From Blastopirellula marina DSM 3645 (GTDB lineage Bacteria > Planctomycetota > Planctomycetia > Pirellulales > Pirellulaceae), in contig NZ_CH672377.1 of NCBI RefSeq assembly GCF_000153105.1, positions 90,603-154,602 on the forward strand: a DNA stretch of 64,000 bases. The letters are read 5' to 3'. How positions within the stretch are numbered: position 1 is the first letter of the stretch; the number at the start of each line of letters is the position of its first letter. The notes beneath the pieces were generated by a model. The model was not told where the DNA came from. It did no database searches and was given only the letters and a program-made list of their open reading frames with translations. Made by a program: the position numbers and the translations under genes. This document shows positions 17,302 through 26,222 of the stretch, in pieces.

Positions 17302-18735
17302 ATGCATAAGGCAAGCATCGCCTTCACGATCGGGCTCGCGGCGATTGCCGGCGGCTGTCGCACTTCCGCCGTTCGACACGAATCGACCACTCTCGCCTAT
17401 ACGGCCGCTTCTCCAGCAAGCGTGATCGTCTCGGGCGAACAAGCGTTGGATAACTCCAGCGATCTGCAACCAGCAGCGACAGCGCCGCCGCAAGACTTGC
17501 CGGCCGCCAAACTAGTCGCATACCAACAGACCGCCGCGCCGCCTGAAGCGATCGCACCGCCGACCAGTCAGTGGTCGTTGCCCGAACTAGAGCAATTGGC
17601 GCTGCAAAACAATCCAGCCATGGCCGAAGCGGTCGCCCGCGTCAACGCGGCTCACGGCAATTGGCTGCAAGTCGGGATCGCTCCGAATCCGGTCTTGGGC
17701 TATTCGGGCCAACAACTCGGCAGCGGCGGCCTGGCGACCCAAACCGGCATGTTTGTCGGCCAAGAGTTCGTCACCGGCAACAAGCTGGGACTAAACCGGG
17801 AAGTTGCGGCCTGGGAAATTCAAAAAGCGGAACGTGATCGGGATGCGTTTCGACTGCGCGTCTTGACCGACGTCCGCATCGGCTACTACGACGTGCTGAT
17901 CGCCCAGCGTCGTCGCGAACTGGCGACCCAGTTGGTGCAGATCGCCGAAAAGGGAGAGCAAAGCGCCGAAGCCCTCTTCAAAGGACAAGAAGTCAGTCAG
18001 GCCGATCCGCTGCGGGCCCGCGTCGAAGCGGACACTTCGCGAATCGTGCTGCAAAACTCGATCAATCAGCATGTCGAAGCCTGGCGCCGACTTACCGCGG
18101 TCCTCGGTCTGCCCGATTTCCAGCTGCAACAGCTAGAGGGAGAACTAAAGGCCGAAGATGTAAATCTGCAATGGGATGAAACGCTAGCCACCTTGATGCG
18201 TGATAGTCCCGAACTGGCCGCGGCCTTGGCGAATGTCGAAGCGGCGCATTGGGCGGTGCAACGCGCTTACGCACAGGTCATTCCTAATATCGAAGTTCAA
18301 GCGATCATTCAGGATGACCGCGGAACGCGCGGGACCGACGGCAACCTGCAAGTCACGCTGCCGTTGCCCCTCTGGAATCGCAACCAAGGCGGCATCCAAC
18401 AGGCGCATGCCGAAGCGGCGGCGGCCAATCGCGCGGCCGACAAGCTATCGATGGATCTGCAAGCTCGTCTGGCGATCGCTTTTCAGCGATACGAAAGCGC
18501 CCGCAATCAGGTCAACCAATATGCTCGCGAAGGGGGCATTCTAGAAAACGCCAACCGTTCGTTAACGCTCATTCGCACCGGCTACGAAGCGGACGAGTTT
18601 AGCGTACTGGATCTGTTGAGCGCTCAGCGAACGTACTTCCAGACGAATTTGGCGTACCTCGATTCGCAGCGTGAATTGTGGATCTCGGCCATGGAAATCC
18701 GGGGCCTGATGCTGCAAGGGAGCCTGCAAAAATAG
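17302..18735 (+). CDS. TolC-family outer-membrane efflux lipoprotein (CzcC-like)
   Basis: The product has about 478 residues. The N-terminus MHKASIAFTIGLAAIAGGC is a lipoprotein signal with the lipobox cysteine at residue 19. After a low-complexity linker rich in Ala, Pro and Ser to about residue 90, two OEP repeats follow. They start LPELEQLALQNNPAMAEA and include IGYYDVLIAQRRRELATQ, VSQADPLRARVE and, in the second, YEADEFSVLDLLSAQRTY. This is the outer-membrane channel of a tripartite RND metal pump. The permease and adaptor are on the opposite strand downstream. The ATG at 17302 is preferred because GGATGGA lies 5 bases upstream. ATG 17293 and TTG 17251 are in frame. It faces a bidirectional terminator shared with the other pump genes. 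Confidence 0.88.
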   Translation: MHKASIAFTIGLAAIAGGCRTSAVRHESTTLAYTAASPASVIVSGEQALDNSSDLQPAATAPPQDLPAAKLVAYQQTAAPPEAIAPPTSQWSLPELEQLALQNNPAMAEAVARVNAAHGNWLQVGIAPNPVLGYSGQQLGSGGLATQTGMFVGQEFVTGNKLGLNREVAAWEIQKAERDRDAFRLRVLTDVRIGYYDVLIAQRRRELATQLVQIAEKGEQSAEALFKGQEVSQADPLRARVEADTSRIVLQNSINQHVEAWRRLTAVLGLPDFQLQQLEGELKAEDVNLQWDETLATLMRDSPELAAALANVEAAHWAVQRAYAQVIPNIEVQAIIQDDRGTRGTDGNLQVTLPLPLWNRNQGGIQQAHAEAAAANRAADKLSMDLQARLAIAFQRYESARNQVNQYAREGGILENANRSLTLIRTGYEADEFSVLDLLSAQRTYFQTNLAYLDSQRELWISAMEIRGLMLQGSLQK

Positions 18736-18950
18736 CGGCGACGCCACCCCCAGTTTGGCGGAGCCCCTTAATCGAAGTTAACGATATTCGCCGTTCCAAC
18801 GGTTCGGCGAGTATGTTAGCTTCAAAGGAACGTCGCTGACTATTACAAACCGGGGGCGACGCCCAACCCAATCGTCGGCTGCTTCGTCGTGCTGGAGAAG
18901 CGCCGCTTCCGATTCGATTTTCTCCCTTCCGTACCACCGCGGATCTGTTG

Positions 18951-19379
18951 ATGTTTTTCCCTCCCACCCACCGATCGATTGCGATGCGAACTACGGTTTG
19001 GGTCTTGGGGATTCTTCTATCGCTCCCTGGTCACTCGCTCGAAGCTTGCAGTTGCCTGCAAGCGATCGCCAACGCTTGCACGACTTGCTCGGCGCCGGCG
19101 GCGCCTGATTCGGCGGGACATGACCACTTGGTCGTTTCGCCGCATCGCGCCAGCGATTGCCCCTGTCAGTGTCATCACCACACGCCGCAGCAATCCTCAA
19201 TCGCGGCCCGCGAGAGCCGTTCGGCGGATGACATCGATATCGCCGTTCGTTTCGCGACCTCTTCCCAACACGTCTGCTGGGAGCCAACCGCACAGAATCT
19301 TTTTTCGGACCACGCGTCCAGGCGCCCAGCGATCCCAGCTCTGCTGCGCTGCGCCACGCTCTCGCGCTTTCTGCTCTAA
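18951..19379 (+). CDS. Cys/His-rich secreted protein, metal-locus associated (copy 2)
   Basis: This small exported protein of about 142 residues is of unknown family. A hydrophobic signal (TTVWVLGILLSLPGHSLEA) precedes a cysteine cluster (CSCLQAIANACTTC) and CPCQCHHHTPQQSS. It ends in RCATLSRFLL. The CxC-HHH-TPQQS core and the C-terminal RFL end match the protein encoded at 16619-17050. The two therefore look like diverged paralogues on either side of the efflux lipoprotein gene. The start is the ATG at 18951; an internal ATG at 18984 would also give a signal peptide. A periplasmic metal-binding role is an inference from composition and context. Confidence 0.55.
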   Translation: MFFPPTHRSIAMRTTVWVLGILLSLPGHSLEACSCLQAIANACTTCSAPAAPDSAGHDHLVVSPHRASDCPCQCHHHTPQQSSIAARESRSADDIDIAVRFATSSQHVCWEPTAQNLFSDHASRRPAIPALLRCATLSRFLL

Positions 19380-19484
19380 AGCGACCGCGGCCCCCTGTCG
19401 ATGCGCCATCGGCCTTCGCAGTGAGGTTCGCCGTTTACTTTCGTCGCTTTTCCATGCTGATTGCCTTAATACGAGAGTCTTGCT

Positions 19485-20009
19485 ATGTACGAAAAAAATA
19501 AATCGGATCGCAGTGAGTTGTTCAACCATCGCATTGATCCCTCCTTCTTTCCCGCGATTGCGCGGCGGTTGGAAGAATCCCCCTATGAACAGACGGCGAT
19601 TGTCGTCGAGTTTCGCGATGAAGTGTTCGCAGAAATCCGCACGCGACTCGCCGACTGCGGCTGGCAGGTGATTCGCGCCGAGCAGGCCTGCGATGTCGCG
19701 GCTTGCATGAATCTTTACGATCCGCAGCTGGTCATCGTCAATGACGCGATGCCTGACGAATCCGGCTGCCTGATAACCTTCAAATTGCGGTTGAATCACT
19801 GCTTGCCGATTGTGTGGCTCTATTCTTCGCAGCCGAAAGCGGTCGCTCGTCGCTATGGCAAATTTTGCGGCGTCGACAAGGTCCTCGAGTACGACGGCGT
19901 GCTGCAGAATCTCGGCGAAGCGATCGAAGGCCGGCTGCAACGACGATTTCCTGTGATGAACTACGTCGAACTGACGCCGGAGACTCGGCGTCATTCGCAA
20001 CTGGGGTAA
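19485..20009 (+). CDS. Degenerate response-regulator receiver protein
   Basis: The 174-residue protein has a receiver-like domain at about 36-155 and no DNA-binding output domain. Beta-1 is TAIVVEFRDEVF, with acidic residues 42 and 45. Beta-3 is PQLVIVNDAMPDESG, where the position four residues before the proline is Asn86 instead of the phospho-accepting aspartate, with Asp87 next to it. The conserved lysine-proline after beta-5 is also missing (DKVLEY). It therefore looks like a pseudo-receiver that cannot be phosphorylated in the usual way. It is the last plus-strand gene of the metal locus before the bidirectional terminator at 20031. A role in regulating efflux is possible, but the lack of an output domain means it would act by protein contact. 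Confidence 0.7.
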   Translation: MYEKNKSDRSELFNHRIDPSFFPAIARRLEESPYEQTAIVVEFRDEVFAEIRTRLADCGWQVIRAEQACDVAACMNLYDPQLVIVNDAMPDESGCLITFKLRLNHCLPIVWLYSSQPKAVARRYGKFCGVDKVLEYDGVLQNLGEAIEGRLQRRFPVMNYVELTPETRRHSQLG

Positions 20010-20030
20010 TGCCGCCGGCCAGTTCATAAA

Positions 20031-20069
20031 AAAAACCGGCGTGACGATTGAATCGTCACGCCGGTTTTT
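20031..20069. terminator. Bidirectional intrinsic terminator
   Basis: A perfect 18-base stem with a 3-base loop (TGA) has A5 at the outer left and T5 at the outer right, so it works on both strands. It lies between the receiver-like gene ending at 20009 and the His-rich lipoprotein gene ending at 20084. It separates the two convergent halves of the metal locus. Confidence 0.93.
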
Positions 20070-20083
20070 GACTTTCGCAGCGA

Positions 20084-20629
20084 CTAGTGATCGTGGCCGT
20101 CGTGGTCATGATCGTGAGCGACCGCTCCCCGGTATTGCTTGCCGGCGATGGTGACCACCAGTTGGGCGTCGGCGCCTTCGTGATCCAAATCTTCCGCCAG
20201 TTCGGCGTCGGTGGAGACAAACTTGGACGACTTCCCCGCCGGATCGCCGGCGTCCGGCGAAGCGGCCAGCTTGAACTGTTCTCCCATGCCGTCATGCTTC
20301 AGATTGATCGTCAGCTCGGTCGCTTCGATCGGCGTCGCGGCTTTCGCAGCGGCGTCCAACAGATAGATCGTCACGCTCCCCGCTTTTTCGTCATGAACCA
20401 GTTCCGCGTGATATTCTTCCGCTCCTAGTTCGATCAACGAACCGCCATGCGGACCTTCGCTCGGATGAGCATGGTCATCATGATCGTGGCCGTCATGTTC
20501 CGAGTGCCCATCGCCGCTCGGCGCGTCGGCGGCGGGATTGGAACAACCATAAGCAGACAGCGAGAACAACAGCAATGTCGTCGCGACAAAACGGGCCGTC
20601 TGACCGGCGAATAGCTGAGTCATTTTCAT
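20084..20629 (-). CDS. His-rich metal-binding lipoprotein of the efflux locus
   Basis: The 181-residue lipoprotein has a signal peptide ending in LFSLSAYGC (lipid-modified cysteine about residue 29). A histidine/aspartate run follows (HSEHDGHDHDDHAH), and a second run closes the protein (AHDHDHDGHDH). Between them is a beta-rich domain with PHGGSLIELG, seen in many small proteins next to CzcB/CusB-like adaptors. It probably binds metal in the periplasm and may hand it to the pump. The ATG at 20629 is chosen because AGGGAG lies 9 bases upstream. The gene is 78 bases after the permease gene in the same direction, so the adaptor, permease and lipoprotein genes form one operon. Confidence 0.82.
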   Translation of the reverse strand: MKMTQLFAGQTARFVATTLLLFSLSAYGCSNPAADAPSGDGHSEHDGHDHDDHAHPSEGPHGGSLIELGAEEYHAELVHDEKAGSVTIYLLDAAAKAATPIEATELTINLKHDGMGEQFKLAASPDAGDPAGKSSKFVSTDAELAEDLDHEGADAQLVVTIAGKQYRGAVAHDHDHDGHDH

Positions 20630-20707
20630 CAATCGTCACTCCCTAGAAGTTAGTAATCGAAAAGTGCTCGCCTGAACGGCGAGCGCGCAAAAATCGTCGT
20701 CTTCAGA

Positions 20708-23700
20708 CTACGCGTGTGCGTGCCCCTCTTCATCCTCTTCCACCAATACGATCGCCTGCTCGTTGGACGCGACGATCGTTCGCGCCGCATGAATGCCAAG
20801 CGTCCAAAAGAGGGCCGGGCGGACGAGAAACTCGAGCGATGTGCTGGTGATCAAACCGCCGATAATCACGGTCGCAACTGGATACAAGATTTCCTTGCCT
20901 GGTTCTCCGGCGGCCATCGCTAGCGGCACCAGGCCGATGCCTGACGTCAACGCCGTCATCAACACCGGAGCGAGTCGATCTTTGCCGGCGCGAATAATCA
21001 TCTCTCGCGACCAGGTCTCTCCTTCGTACTTCACCAAGTGAAGGTAATGGTTAATCAACAAAATGCCGTTGCGCGACGCGATCCCACACAGCGAGATAAA
21101 GCCGACCATGCTGGCGACGGTCAACGTTTGTCCCGTTAGATAGAGCGCGGCGACCGATCCGATAAACGCCATCGGCAACGCGATCATCACTTGTAGCGAG
21201 AGATTGATCGACTGAAACATTTTGTAAAGAACCAAAAACATCCCGACCATCGAGATTGCGAACAGGACCGCAATCATGCGAGACGCCGACTGCTGGCTTT
21301 CAAACTGGCCGCTATATTCGGTGAAATAGCCGGTCGGCAGACGCGATTCAATCGGCGCCAAGCGTTGTTTGATATCTTCCACTACATCGACCAGGCCGCG
21401 ACCGCTGACGTTGCACTGAACGATAATCCGGCGGCGCACTTGCTCGCGGTTGATCGTATTCGGCCCATCCGACTCATAGATTCGGGCGACATCTTCCAAC
21501 TTCACCGCGCCGCCGGTCGGCGTTTCTAAAACCAGGCGACTCATCGCGTTTCGATCTTCGCGAAATGGTTCGTCTAGTTTGACCAGTAAGTCGAAGGTCC
21601 GCTGTCCGTCCAAAATCTGCGAAACCACTTCGCCTTGCATCGCCGTCTCGACAAATTCGTTCACATCCATGCGGCGCAGACCGTATTGCTCTAGCTTGTG
21701 CCCGTCCGCTTCGATCCGTAACTGCGGAATGTTCACCTGCTGTTCAATCTGCAGGTCGCGGACGCCGGGGACGGTGGCGATTGCGGCCTGCATCTTTTGC
21801 GCTTCGCGTCGCAATACATCCAAGTCGTCGCCGTACAGCTTGATCGCGATTTGCGCCTTGACGCCTGACAACATGTGCGAGATCAAGTGCGCCAGCGGTT
21901 GCTCGACCGCGGTTACAATCCCTGGGACATCGGCCAACGCTTCGCTGATTTCATCAATCACCTCTTCGCGTGAGCGGGTGGTCTCGGGATCGATCGTCGC
22001 GACAAATTCATTAATGTTGACCCCTTCGGCATGCTCATCTAACTCGGCGCGCCCCGTCTTGCGGACAAACGCGGAGATGTCGCTGACTTCCTGCAGGCGT
22101 TTCTCGACGCGATCTGAGATTTCATTGGATTTGGCCAACGACGTTCCCGGCGGCAGAACCACATTGATTTGCACGGCGCCTTCGTTAAACGGCGGCAGAA
22201 AATCGCTTTCTAACTGCAACATTCCCCAGCCAGAAACCGCTACCGCGAAGGTCGCGACCGCCAAAATGGGCCAGGCCATGCGAACGCTGAAATTCATGAC
22301 GACGTCGGCCATGCGTTTTAAACCGCGTAGCAGAAATCCATCCTTCTCTTCGTGGGCGAATTTCTCGTTCCCCAACATCCAATAGCTTAACACCGGCGTC
22401 ACGGTTAACGAGACGAAGAGCGAAGAGACCAACGATACGATGTAGGCGACGCCCAACGGAGCGAACAAACGTCCTTCCATTCCGGAAAGCGCGAACAGCG
22501 GTACGAACACCAACACGACGATCAACGTGCCGTAGACGATCGAGTTACGAATCTCACAACTCGCCTGAAACACGACCAGCAGCGGGTGCTTGGGGTTGTC
22601 GCTATGCCGATTTTCTCGCAACCGGCGAAAAATATTTTCGACGTCCACAATCGCGTCATCCACCAACTCGCCGATCGCGACCGCTAATCCGCCTAATGTC
22701 ATCGTATTGATCGACAAGCCGAACGTCGCGAAAACCAACGCCGTGATAACAATCGACAGCGGAATTGCCGTCAACGTGATGAATGTCGTCCGCAGATTCA
22801 TCAAAAACAAAAACAGGATGATGACGACCAAAATGCCGCCGTCTCGCAGCGCTTCCATGACGTTTTCAATCGCCAAATCGATGAACGTCTTTTGCTGATA
22901 GAGATCCGGTAACATTCGCACATCCGGCGGCAATGACGGCTGCAATTCCGCCAGCGCCTCGACCACTTGTTCGGTAACGCGGCGCGTGTCGGCGTCGGGT
23001 TGTTTCATCACCGTTAAAACAACGGCTGGACCGCCGTCAAAATTCCCTTCGGCGTCACGCGCAAACGCCGTACTATCGCCCCGCTTCGTCTGCGCGCCTT
23101 CCACGATCTTGGCGACCTGCGCAAGACGAATCGATTGGCCATCGTGATGAGCGATTACGATACGCGACAGATCGTCGATCGAAGTCACGCGGCCCAGTGA
23201 TCGCACTAACAGCTCGTTCGGCCCCTGGTCATCCAAGTAACCCCCAGCCGTGTTTTGATTGCTTTCGCTGAGCGCCTGTTTGACTTGATGCAGATTGACG
23301 CCGTAACGGAGCATGTCGTTCGGGTTGACGAGGACCTGAAACTGCTTTCGTTCGCCTCCCATGACAACCACTTGCGAGACGCCGGGAATGGTCAGCAGAC
23401 GCTGTCGCACGACCCAATCGGCGACCGTTCGCAGCTCCATCGGCGGCGTTACGCCCCCTTCGCTATACATCCCCATGATCATGATTTGTCCCATGATCGA
23501 AGAGATCGGCATCAACTGCGGCTTGACGCTCCGCGGCAGCGTATCGGCCGAAAGCGCCAATCGTTCGGCGACGATCTGGCGGTCGTTGTAGATGTCGGTT
23601 CCCCAATCGAACTCGACGTAAATCACCGAGAGGCCGACGCCAGACTGCGTGCGAACCGCTTGCACGCCGGTAGCGCCGTTCAAGACGGTTTCTAACGGAA

Positions 23701-23899
23701 AAGTAATCAGCGTTTCCACTTCCTCTGGCGCCATGCCGGGCGCTTCGGTCATGACGACGACGCGAGGGCGATTGAGGTTCGGAAAGACGTCGATCGGCAA
23801 GTGATAGGCCTGCCAACCGCCGTAGACTAACAAAAAGATGGCCAAAGCGATCACCAACAGGCGATTCAGCAGCGCAAAGCGGATGATGGAGTTAAGCAT
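20708..23899 (-). CDS. Heavy-metal efflux RND permease (CzcA/CusA family)
   Basis: This 1063-residue inner-membrane pump protein has two repeats of one TM helix plus a large periplasmic loop plus a TM bundle. The start is MLNSIIRFALLNRLLVIALA. TM4 carries GELVDDAIVDVENIFRRL, where acidic residues serve proton relay in HME-RND pumps. The expected VFPNLNRPRVVVMTEAPGMAPEEVE region is present near residue 40. TM10-11 includes SLCGIASRNGILLINHY. The metal is not evident. The end EEDEEGHAHA is short and charged. The adaptor gene lies 63 bases upstream and the His-rich lipoprotein gene 78 bases downstream. The TolC partner is on the plus strand at 17302. Confidence 0.93.
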   Translation of the reverse strand: MLNSIIRFALLNRLLVIALAIFLLVYGGWQAYHLPIDVFPNLNRPRVVVMTEAPGMAPEEVETLITFPLETVLNGATGVQAVRTQSGVGLSVIYVEFDWGTDIYNDRQIVAERLALSADTLPRSVKPQLMPISSIMGQIMIMGMYSEGGVTPPMELRTVADWVVRQRLLTIPGVSQVVVMGGERKQFQVLVNPNDMLRYGVNLHQVKQALSESNQNTAGGYLDDQGPNELLVRSLGRVTSIDDLSRIVIAHHDGQSIRLAQVAKIVEGAQTKRGDSTAFARDAEGNFDGGPAVVLTVMKQPDADTRRVTEQVVEALAELQPSLPPDVRMLPDLYQQKTFIDLAIENVMEALRDGGILVVIILFLFLMNLRTTFITLTAIPLSIVITALVFATFGLSINTMTLGGLAVAIGELVDDAIVDVENIFRRLRENRHSDNPKHPLLVVFQASCEIRNSIVYGTLIVVLVFVPLFALSGMEGRLFAPLGVAYIVSLVSSLFVSLTVTPVLSYWMLGNEKFAHEEKDGFLLRGLKRMADVVMNFSVRMAWPILAVATFAVAVSGWGMLQLESDFLPPFNEGAVQINVVLPPGTSLAKSNEISDRVEKRLQEVSDISAFVRKTGRAELDEHAEGVNINEFVATIDPETTRSREEVIDEISEALADVPGIVTAVEQPLAHLISHMLSGVKAQIAIKLYGDDLDVLRREAQKMQAAIATVPGVRDLQIEQQVNIPQLRIEADGHKLEQYGLRRMDVNEFVETAMQGEVVSQILDGQRTFDLLVKLDEPFREDRNAMSRLVLETPTGGAVKLEDVARIYESDGPNTINREQVRRRIIVQCNVSGRGLVDVVEDIKQRLAPIESRLPTGYFTEYSGQFESQQSASRMIAVLFAISMVGMFLVLYKMFQSINLSLQVMIALPMAFIGSVAALYLTGQTLTVASMVGFISLCGIASRNGILLINHYLHLVKYEGETWSREMIIRAGKDRLAPVLMTALTSGIGLVPLAMAAGEPGKEILYPVATVIIGGLITSTSLEFLVRPALFWTLGIHAARTIVASNEQAIVLVEEDEEGHAHA

Positions 23900-23962
23900 G
23901 CGTATAGGCGAGGGTTGATGGTCGTGGAAAGCGAGAAATGACGTGCGACTTCCAGCACGACC

Positions 23963-25348
23963 TTAGTGATTGTGTCCCGCGTGCGGATCGACCGCGCCGC
24001 CTGACTTGTTTTTGATCGCCAGATGAATTTGATACGCGCCGCGAGCTGCGATGACGTCACCAGGAAAAATCGATCCGTCATTCGCGACGACCACCGCTTC
24101 TTGATCACGGAACTCGACATGCACCGGCACGCGATCAAAATGATCCCCATTTTGTTGGTAGACGTACGACTCGGCGCCTTCTTCCACAATCGCCGAGACC
24201 GGCACGACCAGGCGATCCTTCCACTGGGCGATCGGCACGCGCACTTCCATCCGCTGCCCCGGCTTAAATCGCCATTCGATATAGCGATGTCCGTTGGCGG
24301 CCGCTTTGTCGGTAACGACGTCATTCGGCAGACTTAGATAGAAATGAAACGCACGCGACTGCGAATCGACCACATCCGACAGGTAGAGCAATTGCAAGTT
24401 TTCGATCTTTTCTCGTTCGTCTTTGCCCGACATCAATTCGGCCGTAACCGGCCAACCGTTGGCGGCCGCTTCGCGGAGTCGCACCGCGTCATCTTCAAAC
24501 GCTTTGCCTTCGATATACAGCTCGCAATGATCGGCCACGATGCCCATTAGCTGCCCTGCTTGGACTTGCTGGCCGACGTTGATGGCGATGTTTTGCACAT
24601 GGAAGAAATGGTCCATCGAGCAGGCGTCCCCGTCGTGGGCATGCTCCGGAGCGTTGACCGTCAACGTTTGGAACAGCCGCCGCTCTTGCGTGATCGCGTC
24701 GACTTGCTGTTGGGTCAAACCGTGTAACAACAACGCTTGGCGGTCCGCTTTGAGCGAAGCTTCCAGCTTTTGCTTCTCATACTCCTGCTCCAAGATGCGT
24801 TTCCCCGGCACAATCCCCTCGGTCAGCGACTTCAGACGCGCGATCTCGCTATTCACCACTTCCAGGTTTTCCGCGGTCCGAATTAAGTCGCTTTGCGCGG
24901 TGACCAACTCTTCAAAGGTCAACCGAATCTCAAACAGCGGGCTCCCTGGCGCAACGGCGGAACCTTGCATCGGGTAGATCTTCGAGATGACGCCGGTCAG
25001 TGGAGAAGAGATGTGAATCTGCGTTCGACCAGGTCGTTCGACCACCATCGCCGGCAGATTGATCCGCCGCGTATAGGTCCCCAGCTCGAGCGTCAGCGGA
25101 CGATAGCCAATGTTTTTCAGGCCATTGGCGCTCAGCTCGATCGAGGTCCCTTCCGAATGGCCGGCATGCGCCGCATGGTCATGCTCATCCTCGTGCGGTT
25201 CCCCGGCGTGCGCATCCGCCGCTGGCGCCCCTTTTTGGTCAAGCAGCGACCACCAATAAACCGAAGAAGCCGCCGTGACGGCAAGAATTCCGACGACGAC
25301 AACCGTCGGCCAGATCCAACCAGAGCCAGTTTTCTGAGGAACGTTCAT
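23963..25348 (-). CDS. RND periplasmic adaptor (CzcB-like) with Cys/His insert
   Basis: This is a membrane-fusion protein of about 461 residues. An N-terminal TM anchor lies at about 12-32 (WPTVVVVGILAVTAASSVYWW), then a His/Glu-rich linker (EPHEDEHDHAAHAGHSEG). The barrel-sandwich halves include ISSPLTGVISKIYPMQGSAVAPG and a second lipoyl half with VGQQVQAGQLMGIVAD, flanking an alpha-hairpin. An insert containing PEHAHDGDACSMDHF and the C-terminus DPHAGHNH add further metal ligands. Such His-rich ends are common in zinc, cobalt and nickel exporters. The ATG at 25348 starts the conserved N-terminus. Upstream in-frame codons to 25384 lack support. It is the first gene of the adaptor-permease-lipoprotein operon. 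Confidence 0.9.
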   Translation of the reverse strand: MNVPQKTGSGWIWPTVVVVGILAVTAASSVYWWSLLDQKGAPAADAHAGEPHEDEHDHAAHAGHSEGTSIELSANGLKNIGYRPLTLELGTYTRRINLPAMVVERPGRTQIHISSPLTGVISKIYPMQGSAVAPGSPLFEIRLTFEELVTAQSDLIRTAENLEVVNSEIARLKSLTEGIVPGKRILEQEYEKQKLEASLKADRQALLLHGLTQQQVDAITQERRLFQTLTVNAPEHAHDGDACSMDHFFHVQNIAINVGQQVQAGQLMGIVADHCELYIEGKAFEDDAVRLREAAANGWPVTAELMSGKDEREKIENLQLLYLSDVVDSQSRAFHFYLSLPNDVVTDKAAANGHRYIEWRFKPGQRMEVRVPIAQWKDRLVVPVSAIVEEGAESYVYQQNGDHFDRVPVHVEFRDQEAVVVANDGSIFPGDVIAARGAYQIHLAIKNKSGGAVDPHAGHNH

Positions 25349-25511
25349 CCGATTTTCCAATCTCGCGTCCGCAGACGCACGCACGTTTCGTGACCTGCAC
25401 GAAGGATTCCACGATCAGCCAAGAATTCACCAACACGCCAAGCTGCTTTCAGCCGCAAGAACGCAACGACGGCGTTCCAGCACAAAAAGAGCTACATCCA
25501 GAGAAACGGAT

Positions 25512-25964
25512 TTAGATCCGCAAAACGCCCAGCGCAAGATGGCGGCGCATCAGGGCGCCGGTGGGAGACGCCAAGCTGTAAGAATGCAGACGCAACGAGT
25601 CGAACTCACTCGCGGCGCTGAGCGGCGTTCCAATTCCCAAAAAGCTTGCCTGCTGCGTCCAATTGTCAGCCAGCGAGAGCGCGTCGTCAGAACGAGCGGC
25701 GACAAAAACGCATTTCGCCTCCGAACATTCCGAGTCGTGGTCAGGACAATTGGGCGTTTCGGCCTCAGTCGCGACAGCGGCGACAGCGTGAGCGTGAGCG
25801 TGATTGCAGCAATCGCCGTGCGCGTCGGCCGTAGCCGTTTCGCGCTGAGCGTAATTCGCCACACCGCTCTCGGTTTCGACATGCACGTGATGAGCGCAAC
25901 AGCCGACGATCGCATGCCAAAGCATGGCCGAAACCGTCAGAAATGCCGCTACTCGTCGAATCAC
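25512..25964 (-). CDS. Cys/His-rich secreted protein, metal-locus associated (copy 3)
   Basis: A small protein of about 150 residues has a signal-like start (IRRVAAFLTVSAMLWHAIVG). It continues with CCAHHVHVE, GDCCNHAHAHAV and CPDHDSECSEAKC. It ends in ALMRRHLALGVLRI. The layout (signal, two or three Cys/His clusters, a ligand-poor second half, a short basic-hydrophobic end) matches the two plus-strand proteins at 16619 and 18951, though sequence identity is low. It is encoded 163 bases upstream of the adaptor gene on the same strand and may lead that operon. The GTG at 25964 is preferred. A TTG at 25985 is in frame without a ribosome binding site. No named family recognised. Confidence 0.6.
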   Translation of the reverse strand: MIRRVAAFLTVSAMLWHAIVGCCAHHVHVETESGVANYAQRETATADAHGDCCNHAHAHAVAAVATEAETPNCPDHDSECSEAKCVFVAARSDDALSLADNWTQQASFLGIGTPLSAASEFDSLRLHSYSLASPTGALMRRHLALGVLRI

Positions 25965-26170
25965 AAGCCGATATCCGGTGATCAAAAGTTCTTGAACCAG
26001 ACTAAATTATCGGCGAATCGTCCAATCAAGCAACAGGACTTTCCCCCCCAAATTCGTCAGGGTAAGAGACATTCGGCGTCGCTTTCGAGGAATTGCAGCG
26101 GTTTGAGCGACAAAAATTGGGCCAAATTACTTCCCGCGGCAGCTCAGAACGCTGCTCACCTTTCCCCTCT

Positions 26171-26202
26171 CGGCGCCGATTCGAAACCGAATTGCGGCGC
26201 CG
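26171..26202. other. Hairpin downstream of the phosphatase gene
   Basis: CGGCGCCG occurs twice around an inner ATTCG/CGAAT pairing, giving an interrupted stem with a 2-base bulge. It lies just past the 3' end of the minus-strand phosphatase gene. No T-run follows on either strand, so I call it a terminator-like structure only. Confidence 0.4.
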
Positions 26203-26222
26203 TGGTTGATCAATACCGGCGG

